DNA from: Prauserella_A sp040635515 | GTDB taxonomy: Bacteria > Actinomycetota > Actinomycetes > Mycobacteriales > Pseudonocardiaceae | Direction of reading: 5' to 3' | DNA length: 64,000 bases | NCBI GenBank assembly: GCA_040635515.1 | Contig: JBEYHY010000011.1 | Coordinates: forward strand, 62,001-126,000 | Part shown: one piece after another, positions 25,415 to 34,528 of the stretch | Position numbering within the stretch: the first letter of the stretch is position 1 | How the letters are laid out: each line of letters opens with the position of its first letter | Made by a program: the position numbers and the translations under genes | The notes under the pieces: model-generated | Seen by the model: the letters and a program-made list of their open reading frames with translations, nothing else | Databases searched by the model: none | Told to the model about the DNA's origin: nothing

Positions 25415-26269
25415 TCAGCCCGCGACGGCTGCCGAAATCGCTCTTCCGGTGAGCACCCTCGCGAGGTGCTGGCGGTACTCGACGTCGGCGTTGCCGTCGA
25501 CCGTCGGGTTGGTGCCCTCAGCGGCGTACTCGGCGGCCGAGCGAATCGCCTCGGCCGTGGCGGGTTGCCCCACCAGCGCCGATTCGACACCCGTCGCCCT
25601 CACCGGTACCGAGGACATGTTGGTCAGGCCGACCTTCGCCTCGGCGATGGTGTCGCCGTCGGTGCGCACCGTCGCGGCAACGGCGACCATCGACCAGGCC
25701 TGGGCAACCCTGTTGAATTTCTCGTAGTGCGCCTGCCATCCGGTGTGCTTGGGAACGCGCACTTCGACGAGGATTTCGTCGGGCCGCAGCGCCGTCGTGA
25801 AGAAATCGTCGAAGAAGTCGGCGGCGGGCACCGTGCGGCGTCCGTCCATTCCGCACACGACCATTTCGGCGTCCAGCGCGAGCGCGGGCGCGAGCAGGTC
25901 GCCCGCCGGGTCGGCGTGCGCGATCGAGCCACCGAACGTCCCTCGATGCCGCACCTGTGGGTCGGCGACGGTGTCGGTGGCCTTGGCGAGCAACGCCGCG
26001 TGGTCGGCGATCAGCGGATCGCGCTGCACCTCGTAGTGCGTCGTCATGGCACCGATGACGAGAACGTCGCCTTCCTCGCGCACACCGCGCAGTTCCGCGA
26101 CCTTGCCGAGATCGACGATCTTCGTTGGGGCGGCGAGCCGCATGCGCAGCACCGGGAGCAGGCTCTGGCCTCCGGCGAGCACCTTGGCGTCGTCTCCCCC
26201 CTCGGCAAGCGCCCGCACCGCGTCATCCACAGTGGACGGTGCAACGTACTCGAAAGGGGCGGGAATCAC
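25415..26269 (-). CDS. coxM: Molybdenum hydroxylase FAD subunit (CoxM-like)
   Basis: A 284-aa medium subunit with the FAD-binding motifs VLAGGQSLLPVLRMRLA and TFGGSIAHADPAGDLLA (the two glycine-rich loops of the xanthine dehydrogenase/CODH M family) and a C-terminal CODH FAD domain. It takes electrons from the iron-sulfur subunit. GTG 26269 follows GGAGGTG and overlaps the stop of the large-subunit gene (GTGA). Function in the complex is clear; the substrate depends on the large subunit. Confidence 0.93.
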   Translation of the reverse strand: MIPAPFEYVAPSTVDDAVRALAEGGDDAKVLAGGQSLLPVLRMRLAAPTKIVDLGKVAELRGVREEGDVLVIGAMTTHYEVQRDPLIADHAALLAKATDTVADPQVRHRGTFGGSIAHADPAGDLLAPALALDAEMVVCGMDGRRTVPAADFFDDFFTTALRPDEILVEVRVPKHTGWQAHYEKFNRVAQAWSMVAVAATVRTDGDTIAEAKVGLTNMSSVPVRATGVESALVGQPATAEAIRSAAEYAAEGTNPTVDGNADVEYRQHLARVLTGRAISAAVAG

Positions 26270-28707
26270 TGCGCACCTCCGCGATTCGCGTCGATCGAGC
26301 CGAGACCGCCACCGGCCTCGGCGCCTGGACCACCCGCCGCGGTCTCGCCGGTGTGGATGGCCCTCCACACCCGCATGGGCGTCGCGGGCATCTCCACGTC
26401 GGTGACACCGTAGGGCCGCAACGCGTCGACGATCGCGTTGATCACGGCCGGTGTCGAGGCGATCGTGCCCGCCTCGCCGACTCCCTTGACCCCGAGCGGG
26501 TTGGTGGTCGAGGGGGTTTCGGTGCGGTCGGTGGTGAACGAGGGAAGGTCTGCCGCCGATGGCAGCAGGTAGTCGGCGAATGTGCCCGAGGTCAGCGTGC
26601 CGCCCTCGTCGAAGACCGCTTCCTCGAAGAGCGCCTGCGCGATGCCCTGTGCGAGCCCGCCGTGCATCTGGCCTTCCACGATGACCGGGTTGACCACCTT
26701 TCCGACGTCGTCGACGCAGACGTAGGAACGCAGCCTGACCCTTCCCGTCTCGGTGTCGATCTCGGTCGCGCACAGGTGGGTTCCGTGCGGGAACGAGAAG
26801 TTCTCCGGGTCGTACACGGCTTCCGAGTCGAGGGAGGGCTCGACTCCCTCCGGAAGGTCGTGCGCCATGAACGCGGCGAAGGCGACCTCCTGGATGGCGG
26901 TGGAACGGTCTGTTCCGGCCACCGTGAACTTCCCTTCGGCGAATTCGAGGTCGTCCTCGGCGCATTCCATCATGTGCGCCGCGATCTTCTTGGCCTTCGC
27001 GACGACCTTCTCGGACGCCTTGACGACCGCGATACCGCCGACGGCAAGCGATCGCGAGCCGTAGGTGTCGAGGCCCTTCGGCGACGAATGCGTGTCACCG
27101 TGCAGCACCTCGATGTCCTCGAACGGGATTCCGAGCTGATCGGACACGATCTGGCTCCACGCCGTCTCGTGTCCCTGCCCATGCGCCGAGGAACCAGTGA
27201 TGACCTCGACCTTGCCGGTGGGAAGCATGCGGATCGCGGCGTGTTCCCAGCCGCCCGCACCGTAGTCGAGCGAGCCGAGTACCCGCGAGGGAGCGAGCCC
27301 GCACATCTCGGTGAAGGTCGAGATACCGATGCCGAGTTGCACGGGATCGTTGCGCTCGCGCCGTTCCCGCTGTTCCCTGCGCAGTCCTTCGTAGTCGAAC
27401 AACCGCATGGCCTTGTCGGTGGCCGCCTCGTAGTTGCCCGAGTCGTAGGTCAGCGTGGAAACGGTGGTGTAGGGGAATTCCTCGTGCGTGATCCAGTTCT
27501 TCCTGCGCAGTTCCATCGGCTCGATGCCGAGTTCGGCGGCGAGTTCGTCCATGATCCGCTCGATGCCGAACGTCGCTTCCGGCCTGCCCGCACCGCGGTA
27601 GGCGTCGGTGAGCGTGGTGTTGGTGAACACGTTGGTGCAGGCGAAATGGTAGGCCGGAATCTTGTAGATGGCGTTGAACATGAACGCACCGAGAATCGGC
27701 ACGCCCGGCCCGACAAGGCCGAGGTAGGCGCCCATGTCGGCGAGCAGTTCGACCTTGAGCCCGGTGACCCTGCCGTCCCGGGTGGCCGCGATGGTGAGGT
27801 CCTGGATCTGGTCGCGGCCGTGGTGGGCGGCGGTCATGGTCTCCGAACGGGATTCGGTCCACTTGACCGGCTTTCCGGTCTTCTGCGCCACGAGCAGCGC
27901 CATGATCTCCTCGGGCAGCACGGCGATCTTGCCGCCGAAACCGCCGCCGACATCGGGCGCGATGACCCGGATCTTGTGCTCCGGCAGCCCTAGTGTCAGC
28001 GCGGACATCGTCTTGAGGATGTGGGGCACCTGGGTGGACGACCACATCGTCAGCTGCGCCGCGGTGGGGTCGACGACCACCGAGCGCGGCTCCATGAACG
28101 CCGGAACGAGCCGCTGCTGCCGGAACCGGCGTTTGAGCACCACCTCAGCTTGGGAGATCGCCTCCTCGACGTCCCCGCCGGAGCCCGCTTCGCCGGAATC
28201 GAACTTCCACAGCGCGTTGCGGTTGGTGCCCAGTTCCTCGTGCACGAGCGGAGCGCCTTCGGCGAGCGCGTTCTCCAGCCCGAGTACGACGGGTAGCTCT
28301 TCGTAGTCGACGTCGATGTCGGCGAGTGCGTCCTCGGCCTCCGCGGCCGACCTCGCGACGACGACGGCGACGCCTTCGCCCGCGAAGTTGACCGTGCCCT
28401 GCGCCAGCACCGGCCTGCGCGGCGACTTCATGTCCGGGGTGATCGGCCACGCGCAGGGCATGCCGATGGCACCGCCCGGATCGAGGTCGTCACCCGTGTA
28501 CACGGCGAGCACACCCGGCTTCTCCTTGGCCGCCGACGTGTCGATGTTGACGATGCGCGCGTGCGCCATCGTGCTGCGCAGTACGGCGAGGTGCACCATG
28601 CCCGGCAGGCTCATGTTGTCGGTCCAGCGGGTGCGGCCGGTGATCAGCCGTGCGTCTTCCTTGCGGAGCCTGGCCTTGCCTACCTCGGGTTCTGCGGTCG
28701 CGGTCAT
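26266..28707 (-). CDS. Form-II CO dehydrogenase-like molybdenum hydroxylase, large subunit
   Basis: An 813-aa molybdopterin-cytosine-dinucleotide subunit. The family motifs VGGGFGGK (residues 253-260) and GQGHETAWSQI are present. The active-site loop is AYRGAGR (369-375), which marks form II enzymes; form I, the proven CO oxidisers, have AYRCSFR there. So despite the 'CoxL' similarity, CO oxidation is not established, and an aromatic or other organic substrate is possible. It overlaps coxS before and coxM after by four bases each. It lies downstream of a protocatechuate operon on the same strand. Confidence 0.92.
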   Translation of the reverse strand: MTATAEPEVGKARLRKEDARLITGRTRWTDNMSLPGMVHLAVLRSTMAHARIVNIDTSAAKEKPGVLAVYTGDDLDPGGAIGMPCAWPITPDMKSPRRPVLAQGTVNFAGEGVAVVVARSAAEAEDALADIDVDYEELPVVLGLENALAEGAPLVHEELGTNRNALWKFDSGEAGSGGDVEEAISQAEVVLKRRFRQQRLVPAFMEPRSVVVDPTAAQLTMWSSTQVPHILKTMSALTLGLPEHKIRVIAPDVGGGFGGKIAVLPEEIMALLVAQKTGKPVKWTESRSETMTAAHHGRDQIQDLTIAATRDGRVTGLKVELLADMGAYLGLVGPGVPILGAFMFNAIYKIPAYHFACTNVFTNTTLTDAYRGAGRPEATFGIERIMDELAAELGIEPMELRRKNWITHEEFPYTTVSTLTYDSGNYEAATDKAMRLFDYEGLRREQRERRERNDPVQLGIGISTFTEMCGLAPSRVLGSLDYGAGGWEHAAIRMLPTGKVEVITGSSAHGQGHETAWSQIVSDQLGIPFEDIEVLHGDTHSSPKGLDTYGSRSLAVGGIAVVKASEKVVAKAKKIAAHMMECAEDDLEFAEGKFTVAGTDRSTAIQEVAFAAFMAHDLPEGVEPSLDSEAVYDPENFSFPHGTHLCATEIDTETGRVRLRSYVCVDDVGKVVNPVIVEGQMHGGLAQGIAQALFEEAVFDEGGTLTSGTFADYLLPSAADLPSFTTDRTETPSTTNPLGVKGVGEAGTIASTPAVINAIVDALRPYGVTDVEMPATPMRVWRAIHTGETAAGGPGAEAGGGLGSIDANRGGAQ

Positions 28708-29246
28708 TCGCCACCTCCGCCGACACTCGATGCCGTCCTGCTCCCGGTGGCCTCGTCGACGCGCTCGGCCTCCGGCCCGGCGCCGGGTCGCATGTGGTCG
28801 GCCGCGTCCCTGACGGCTTTCACGATGTTCTGGTAGCCGGTGCAGCGGCACAGGTTTCCTTCGAGACCCTCGCGCACGGCGTGCTCGTCCGGCTCGGGAT
28901 TGTCGGCGAGCAGGTCGATGGACTGCATGATCATTCCCGGCGTGCAGAACCCACATTGGAGCGCGTGGTTGTCGTGAAACGCTTGCTGCACGGGATGAAG
29001 CTGACCGTCGCGGGCGAGGCCCTCGATGGTGGTGATCTCTGAGCCGTCGGCTTGCACGGCGAGCACGGAGCAGGATTTGACGCTGTGCCCGTCGAGATGG
29101 ACGGTGCAGGCTCCGCAGTTGCTGGTGTCGCATCCAACCACGGTGCCGACCTTGCCGAGCCGCTCACGCAGATGGTGCACGAGAAGCGTGCGAGGCTCGA
29201 CATCGTCGGTGTAGCTGGTGCCGTCGACTGTGACGGTGATGCGCAT
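28704..29246 (-). CDS. coxS: Molybdenum hydroxylase 2Fe-2S subunit (CoxS-like)
   Basis: A 180-aa small subunit with two 2Fe-2S motifs: an N-terminal plant-ferredoxin type (CDTSNCGACTV..C) and a C-terminal CGFCTPGMI...CRCTGYQNI. It passes electrons from the molybdenum site to the FAD subunit. The C-terminal 25 residues after the conserved domain are a Gly/Ser/Glu-rich tail. ATG 29246 follows CAGGAGG. It is the first gene of coxS-L-M and has its own 245-bp leader, so a promoter there is likely. Confidence 0.95.
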   Translation of the reverse strand: MRITVTVDGTSYTDDVEPRTLLVHHLRERLGKVGTVVGCDTSNCGACTVHLDGHSVKSCSVLAVQADGSEITTIEGLARDGQLHPVQQAFHDNHALQCGFCTPGMIMQSIDLLADNPEPDEHAVREGLEGNLCRCTGYQNIVKAVRDAADHMRPGAGPEAERVDEATGSRTASSVGGGGE

Positions 29247-29424
29247 TGGGCCTCCTGTGGTGGCTCGGCCCGCCACGCGAGCGGGCCGCTGGGGAACGGC
29301 CTGAGCCGATCACCGTCGCCGGTGATCGGCCTCACAAGGGCGAGCCTGCTACGTCGGCGTCCTCCGGACAACCCCCGGCTGGAGAGGCAACGTGCCTCGA
29401 TCCGCGGATACGGGACCGTTCGCC

Positions 29425-29430
29425 ATATTA
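29425..29430 (-). promoter_or_regulatory. Candidate -10 element for the coxSLM transcript
   Basis: TAATAT on the minus strand, in the 245-bp gap between xdhC and coxS, is the only strongly AT-rich hexamer there and points toward coxS. A clear -35 is not visible. Low certainty. Confidence 0.3.
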
Positions 29431-29491
29431 TCCCGCACCTGCGGATGCTCGTCCCTCGATCGGTACCCGCCTTTTCAACGGATCGGCAAAA

Positions 29492-30616
29492 CTAACGTTC
29501 CTGCTCCCCGTGGATGCGGCCTTCGAGATCGGCGAGCCGCCGCCCGCCACCGCCCCACCGCAACGCGATGATCTCCGCCGCGATCGACACCGCGGTCTCC
29601 TCGGGGGTGCGCGCGCCGAGATCGAGACCGATCGGGGACGCGAGCCGCTTCAGTTCGCCATCGGTCATCCCGGCTTCCCTGAGCCGGGCCAGCCGGTCGT
29701 CGTGGGTTCTCCTCGACCCCATCGCGCCGATGTAGCCGACGTCGAGCCGCAACGCGACCTCCAGCAGCGGGACATCGAACTTCGGATCGTGGGTCAGCAC
29801 GGTGATGACCGTGCGGCCGTCGACGCGACCCTGCTCGGCCTCCGCGCTCAGGTAGCGGTGCGGCCAGTCGACGACGACCTCGTCGGCGTCGGGAAAACGC
29901 GTCGTCGTGGCGAAAACGGGCCGGGCGTCGCACACGGTCACCTGATAACCGAGGTAGGAACCCATCTTGGCCATGGCCGCCGCGAAGTCGATCGCGCCGA
30001 ACACGAGCATCCTCGGCGGCGGCTCGAAGCTGTTGACGAAGACCGCCATGCCCTCGCCCCTGCGCTGACCGTCCGGTCCATAGTGCAGGGTGCCCGACCG
30101 GCCGCCGGCCAGCAGGCCGCGCGCGTCGTCGAGGACCGCGTCGTCGATCCTGCCCGAGCCCAGCGTTCCCTCCGCGCCGTCGGGCCACACGAGCATGCGC
30201 CTGCCCAGCAGCGCGGGGTCCTCGTGCTCGACGACCGTCACCACGGCGACGGGCCTGCCCTGGCGCACCGAGTCGACGAGCACGCCCAGTTCCGGCATCG
30301 ATTCGCGGTCGACGTGCTCGACGAAGATGTCGATGATGCCGCCGCAGGTGAGGCCGACGGCGAAGGCGTCGTCGTCGGAGATGCCGTAGCGCTGCAGCAC
30401 CGGCACCCGGTCGGTGACGACCCGCTGTGCCAGTTCGTACACCGCGCCCTCGACACAGCCGCCCGAGACGCTGCCGACGGCGGTTCCGTCCGCCCCGACC
30501 AGCATCGCGGCACCCGGCGCTCGCGGCGCCGACGAGAACGTCCCGACCACGGTTCCCACCCCGACCGTCTCGCCTGCCGACCAGCGCCGGTGGAGTTCGT
30601 CAAGCACGTCATGCAT
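29492..30616 (-). CDS. XdhC/CoxF-family molybdenum-cofactor insertion protein
   Basis: A 374-aa maturation factor. The N-terminal XdhC domain has GTFSSAPRAPGAAMLVG and VSGGCVEGAVYE; the C-terminal Rossmann domain has MLVFGAIDFAAAMAKMG and YIGAMGSRRTHDDRLARL. XdhC proteins bind the molybdenum cofactor, supervise its sulfuration and hand it to the hydroxylase. ATG 30616 lies inside the end of the CoxE-like gene (8-bp overlap), so it belongs to the accessory operon rather than to coxSLM. Confidence 0.92.
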   Translation of the reverse strand: MHDVLDELHRRWSAGETVGVGTVVGTFSSAPRAPGAAMLVGADGTAVGSVSGGCVEGAVYELAQRVVTDRVPVLQRYGISDDDAFAVGLTCGGIIDIFVEHVDRESMPELGVLVDSVRQGRPVAVVTVVEHEDPALLGRRMLVWPDGAEGTLGSGRIDDAVLDDARGLLAGGRSGTLHYGPDGQRRGEGMAVFVNSFEPPPRMLVFGAIDFAAAMAKMGSYLGYQVTVCDARPVFATTTRFPDADEVVVDWPHRYLSAEAEQGRVDGRTVITVLTHDPKFDVPLLEVALRLDVGYIGAMGSRRTHDDRLARLREAGMTDGELKRLASPIGLDLGARTPEETAVSIAAEIIALRWGGGGRRLADLEGRIHGEQER

Positions 30617-31727
30617 CGCGGATCTCCCGGAGAAGTCGTTCCAACGTGGCCAGACTGTGCCCGGCCAGCAACCGGTCAACGTGCGGGAGCGCGGCGGCGA
30701 TCCCGGATTGGACAGGGGCGTAGCCCTCGCGCCCCGCGTGTGGATTCACCCAGAACACCCGGTGCGCGAGCCTGCGCAGCCGCGCGGTCTGTTCACCGAG
30801 CAGCGTGGCGTCGCCCCGTTCCCAGCCGTCGGAGAACACCACCACGATGGCTCTGCGCGCGAGACCCCGCTGCCCCCAGCGGTCGAGGAATCCGCGCATC
30901 GTCTCGCCGAGCCGGGTGCCGCCCGCGAAATCGGCGACCGCCTCGCCCGCCGCGAGCATCGCGCGCTCGGGGTCGCGCTGACGCAGTTGCCGCGAGACCC
31001 TGGTCAGCCTTGTGCCGAGAGTGAAAGCCTCGACCCGCTGGGGCGCCGCGCGCACGACCACGTGGGCGAAGCGCAGCAGTGAATCCGCGTAGGGCTTCAT
31101 CGAACCGGACACGTCGACGAGGAACACGACGCGGCGGGGACTGCGGCCATGCCGCGCGTAGGCGAGCGCGCCGGGCTCACCACCGCGAGCAACCATGGCG
31201 CGCAGGGTTCTTGCCTGATCGAGCTTTCCCCGTCTCGCCGGGCGGTAGCGCAGTGAGGATCGCCGGGGCAGCACCGGATCGAGCTTTGCGAACAGTTCCC
31301 TGAGATGGCGGCGTTCGGCCGGGCTGAGTTCCCCGAGGTCGCGGTCCCTCAGTACCTCGACGTCACTCGCGGCGACACTGAGCCGCTCGCCTTCCTCTTC
31401 GGTCTCGCCTTCACCGCCGGACTGCGTCACGAGCGCGGCCAGTTTCGGCTGGCGGGGCTGCTGGACTCCGTGCTGCCGTGGCCTGAGCTCCGTCCCGCCG
31501 AACCAGCACGCGAACGCCTCGTCGTAGCGCGGGAGATCGTCGGGGTCGGCGCACAGCGTCAGCCTGCCCGCCCAGTAGAGCTGGCTCGGATCGCCGACGT
31601 CGAGCCGCTCCACGGCCGAGAGGTAGGCCTGCACCCTGTGCGCGTCGCAGCCGAGCCCCGCCTGCCGCAACGCCGAGGCGAAACCGACGAGACCCGGCAG
31701 CGGATCAGGGTGAACCGACGCGGTCAT
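30609..31727 (-). CDS. coxE: CoxE-like VWA-domain protein
   Basis: A 372-aa cytoplasmic protein with a C-terminal von Willebrand A domain whose MIDAS begins VFLVDVSGSMKPYADS (DxSxS); the rest follows the CoxE pattern (LARRAIVVVFSDGWERGD). CoxE works with the MoxR-type AAA+ protein CoxD in building the Mo-Cu site of CO dehydrogenase. Here it likely helps activate the form-II enzyme. ATG 31727 lies 61 bp after the MoxR gene; the end overlaps xdhC. Confidence 0.9.
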   Translation of the reverse strand: MTASVHPDPLPGLVGFASALRQAGLGCDAHRVQAYLSAVERLDVGDPSQLYWAGRLTLCADPDDLPRYDEAFACWFGGTELRPRQHGVQQPRQPKLAALVTQSGGEGETEEEGERLSVAASDVEVLRDRDLGELSPAERRHLRELFAKLDPVLPRRSSLRYRPARRGKLDQARTLRAMVARGGEPGALAYARHGRSPRRVVFLVDVSGSMKPYADSLLRFAHVVVRAAPQRVEAFTLGTRLTRVSRQLRQRDPERAMLAAGEAVADFAGGTRLGETMRGFLDRWGQRGLARRAIVVVFSDGWERGDATLLGEQTARLRRLAHRVFWVNPHAGREGYAPVQSGIAAALPHVDRLLAGHSLATLERLLREIRDA

Positions 31728-31788
31728 ACCGCCATTGTGCCCCCAACCGAGTGCAACCGGCCCTCACTGGGACGACTGTCGTCGGTGC

Positions 31789-32679
31789 TCAGGAGAGCAA
31801 CGTGTCCAGCTGGGCCTTGACCCGGTCGAGGTCCTCGCTGTACTTGAGGACGGCGCCGAGCGTTGCCGCGGCGACGTCGGCGTCCAGTTCGTCGCGGCCC
31901 AGTGCCCGCAGCGCCCTCGCCCAGTCGAGCGTCTCGGCGACCCCTGGCGGTTTCAGCAGTTCCATGGCCCGCAGCCGGTGCACCGACTCGGCGACCTGTC
32001 CGGCCAGCCGCTCGCCGATACCGGGAATCCGGCTGCGCAGGATGGCGATCTCCCTGTGCAGGCCCGGGTGTTCGAGCCAGTGGTAGAGGCAGCGGCGTTT
32101 CAGCGCGTCGTGCACCTCGCGGGTGCGGTTGGAGGTGAGCACCACCAGTGGCGGAGTCCGCGCCTTCACCTCGCCGTATTCGGGGATGGTGACGGCGTTC
32201 TCGTCGAGCAGCTGCAGCAGGAAGGCTTCGAACTCGTCGTCGGCCCTGTCGATCTCGTCGACAAGCAGCACACACGGCGCGCTCGTCAGCGCTCTCAGCA
32301 GCGGCCTCGCCAGCAGGAACCGCTCCGTGTAAAGGGACTGCTCCGCGACATCGGCGTCGAGCTGTCCCCCTCCCGCGGCTTCGAGCGCGCGCAGGTGAAG
32401 AAGCTGGCGGGGAAAATCCCACTCGTACAGTGCCTGTGCCGCGTCGATTCCCTCGTGGCACTGCAACCGGATCAGCGGCATGCCGAGCCCCTCGGCGAGT
32501 GCCACCGCGAGCGATGTCTTGCCGGTGCCAGGCTCGCCCTCGCAGAACAGCGGTCTGCGCATCCGCAGTGCGAGAAACGCGGCGGTCGCCACGCCGGTGT
32601 CGGCCAGGTAGCCGATACCTTCCAGTACCTGGGCAAGCTTTTCCGGTGAGTCGAGCTTCTCCGGCGTTTCGTCCGTCAC
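31789..32679 (-). CDS. coxD: MoxR-family AAA+ ATPase (CoxD-like)
   Basis: A 296-aa AAA+ chaperone: Walker A GEPGTGKTSLAVALAEG, Walker B CVLLVDEIDRADDEFEA, sensor 1 VLTSNRTREVHDALKRR. CoxD-type ATPases act with VWA partners to insert metals into enzymes. The neighbour downstream is the CoxE-like VWA gene. The start is GTG 32679, ten bases after the nucleotidyltransferase gene. Confidence 0.9.
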   Translation of the reverse strand: MTDETPEKLDSPEKLAQVLEGIGYLADTGVATAAFLALRMRRPLFCEGEPGTGKTSLAVALAEGLGMPLIRLQCHEGIDAAQALYEWDFPRQLLHLRALEAAGGGQLDADVAEQSLYTERFLLARPLLRALTSAPCVLLVDEIDRADDEFEAFLLQLLDENAVTIPEYGEVKARTPPLVVLTSNRTREVHDALKRRCLYHWLEHPGLHREIAILRSRIPGIGERLAGQVAESVHRLRAMELLKPPGVAETLDWARALRALGRDELDADVAAATLGAVLKYSEDLDRVKAQLDTLLS

Positions 32680-32689
32680 GCCCGCCAGC

Positions 32690-33256
32690 CTAAGGCCTCA
32701 GATCGGCCGGTGTGTCCACGTCGGTTCCGTCACCGAGGTCGCCGCACTCGACCAGCCGCACGTCGGAGCGCCCCGAAAGCCAGCCTCGCGCGCCGTGATC
32801 ACCACGCAGGCTCGCGGCGATCTCGGCAAGCCAGCTCGCGCCGAAAAGCACGGGATGTCCCGGCACACCGGCATAAGCGGCCCTCGCGACGACATCGGGC
32901 CCGGCGAGGGCGCGCAGTCTCGCGATCACCTCCGCACCCACGCCGGGCAGGTCGACCAGATGCACCAGCACGGCATCGGGAGCGGTACCCGTGAGCGCCC
33001 GCAGCCCCGTCCGCAGCGAGGCACCCATGCCCTCGGCCCAGTCCGGCGCGAACACCGTGCTCGCCGGTGCGGGAACCAGCTTCGCGGCCTCCTCGGCGCG
33101 GGCGCCGAGTACCACGAGAACCGGATCGCAGCCACCACGGGCAAGGACCCCCGCCGCCCTGGTGACCAGCGGGGTGCCCTCGACCTCGACCAGCGCCTTC
33201 GGGGTCCCGAAGCGGCGGCCCGCTCCGGCTGCCAGCAGCAGCCCCGCCGTGTTCAC
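32690..33256 (-). CDS. Molybdenum cofactor nucleotidyltransferase (MocA/MobA-like)
   Basis: A 188-aa nucleotidyltransferase with the signature LLLAAGAGRRFGTPKALVEV and VHLVDLPGVGAEV. Members transfer CMP or GMP to molybdopterin; CODH-type hydroxylases need the cytosine dinucleotide, so a MocA role is likely. GTG 33256 overlaps the stop of the IclR gene (GTGA). This overlap joins the pca operon to the molybdenum-hydroxylase accessory genes, which is unusual. Confidence 0.85.
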   Translation of the reverse strand: MNTAGLLLAAGAGRRFGTPKALVEVEGTPLVTRAAGVLARGGCDPVLVVLGARAEEAAKLVPAPASTVFAPDWAEGMGASLRTGLRALTGTAPDAVLVHLVDLPGVGAEVIARLRALAGPDVVARAAYAGVPGHPVLFGASWLAEIAASLRGDHGARGWLSGRSDVRLVECGDLGDGTDVDTPADLRP

Positions 33257-34077
33257 GACACTCTGGCCGGCGAGGTGATGGCCAGGTCGGCCTCGATGTC
33301 CTTCGCCGTGGCCAGCAGCGGCGGCAGCAGCTCCGCCACGGCCGATTCCGGGGTCGTCCTGCTGGCGTGCGTCGACAGGTTGATCGCGGCGACGACCTTG
33401 CCGTCCGGTCCGTGGATGGGCACGGCGACCGAGCGCAACCCCTCTTCGAGTTCCTGATCCACCAGCGCGTAGCCCTGCCGCTTCACCGAGACCAGCTCGG
33501 CCTCCAGTGCGGAGCGCGACGTGATGGTGTGCGACGTCAGCGCGGTGAACGTGGCCCGCGCGAAGAACTCCTCCAGCGCGGCGGCGTCGAGACCGGCGAG
33601 CAGCACGTGGCCCATCGACGTGGCGTGCGCGGGAAACCGGGTCCCCACGTTGATGGTGACCGCCATGATGCGCGAGACGGCCACCCTCGCGACGTAGACG
33701 ATCTCGGTGCCCTCAAGTACCGAAACCGAACTGGATTCCCGCACCTGCGCGGAAAGCCGCTCCATGTGTGGCTGGGCCACCTCCGGAAGGGAAAGGCTCG
33801 ACAGGAACGCGTAGCCCAGTTCGAGCACCCTCGCCGTCAGCGAAAAGTACTTGCCGTCCGTGCGGACATAGCCGAGGTCGACGAGCGTGAGCAGAAACCG
33901 CCTGGCAGCGGCCCTCGTCAGCCCGGTCGCCTTGGCGACATCGCTCAGCGTCAGCACCGGCGACGCGGCGTCGAAAGCCTTGATGACGGCAAGCCCGCGT
34001 TCCAGCGACTGCACGTGATGCGTCCCGCGAGCCGGATCGGCCCCGCCGGTCACGCTGTCGCTGTCCTGATGTGCCAT
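33253..34077 (-). CDS. IclR-family regulator of the pca operon (PcaR/PcaU-like)
   Basis: A 274-aa regulator. Residues about 20-85 are an IclR winged HTH (VQSLERGLAVIKAFDAASPVLTLSDVAKATGLTRAAARRFLLTL), the rest an IclR effector domain (MGHVLLAGLDAAALEEFF, VPIHGPDGKVVAAINLSTHA). The PcaR/PcaU branch responds to protocatechuate or beta-ketoadipate. ATG 34077 is ten bases after pcaC. A perfect inverted repeat upstream of pcaI (40741-40755) is a candidate binding site. Because it is inside the operon it should be autoregulated. Confidence 0.88.
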   Translation of the reverse strand: MAHQDSDSVTGGADPARGTHHVQSLERGLAVIKAFDAASPVLTLSDVAKATGLTRAAARRFLLTLVDLGYVRTDGKYFSLTARVLELGYAFLSSLSLPEVAQPHMERLSAQVRESSSVSVLEGTEIVYVARVAVSRIMAVTINVGTRFPAHATSMGHVLLAGLDAAALEEFFARATFTALTSHTITSRSALEAELVSVKRQGYALVDQELEEGLRSVAVPIHGPDGKVVAAINLSTHASRTTPESAVAELLPPLLATAKDIEADLAITSPARVS

Positions 34078-34087
34078 GCCGGTCAAC

Positions 34088-34528
34088 CTATCCGCCCTGC
34101 TGGGCGCCCGCCTCACCGGCGGCGTCCTGCTCCTCAAGCTCGGCCAGCGTGCGGGCGGCGATGGCGAACGCCTCGTTCGAGGCGGGCACCCCCGCGTAGA
34201 CACCGGTGTGCAGCAGCACCTCGGCGATCTCCTCCTTGGTGAGACCGTTGCGGACCGCGGCCTTGACGTGCATGGCGATCTCGCCGTGACAGTGCAGCGC
34301 GGTGAGCACGCCGAGCGTGACGCAACTGCGGGTCCTGCGGTCGAGGCCGTCCCTCGTCCACACCGAACCCCACGCGGACCGCGTGATGTAGTCCTGGAAG
34401 GGTTCGGTGAACGCGGTGGTGCCCGCGACGGCGCGATCGACGTGCGCGTCGCCGAGTACCTCGCGGCGGACCCGCATCCCCGCCTCGTAAGCGGGATCCC
34501 CGGGATTATCGGTGCCGTTCTCACTCAT
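34088..34528 (-). CDS. pcaC: 4-carboxymuconolactone decarboxylase
   Basis: A 146-aa decarboxylase of the AhpD-like fold; MRVRREVLGDAHVDRA, FQDYITRSAWGSVWTRDGLD and LHCHGEIAMHVKAAVRNGLTKEE are typical of PcaC. It converts 4-carboxymuconolactone to beta-ketoadipate enol-lactone. Start ATG 34528 overlaps the pcaD stop (ATGA). It is a separate gene, not the PcaL fusion found in many actinomycetes. Confidence 0.94.
   Translation of the reverse strand: MSENGTDNPGDPAYEAGMRVRREVLGDAHVDRAVAGTTAFTEPFQDYITRSAWGSVWTRDGLDRRTRSCVTLGVLTALHCHGEIAMHVKAAVRNGLTKEEIAEVLLHTGVYAGVPASNEAFAIAARTLAELEEQDAAGEAGAQQGG

Noticed and set aside
26125..27993. A 622-codon plus-strand open frame opposite the cox large subunit
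   Set aside because: Antisense shadow of a conserved gene, no domain, no ribosome site.
26266..29246. True aerobic CO dehydrogenase (form I)
   Set aside because: The active-site loop is AYRGAGR; the form I marker AYRCSFR is missing. CO oxidation is left open.
30614..31024. Plus-strand frame opposite xdhC and coxE
   Set aside because: Long antisense frame of Arg/Pro-rich composition over two well-recognised minus-strand genes.
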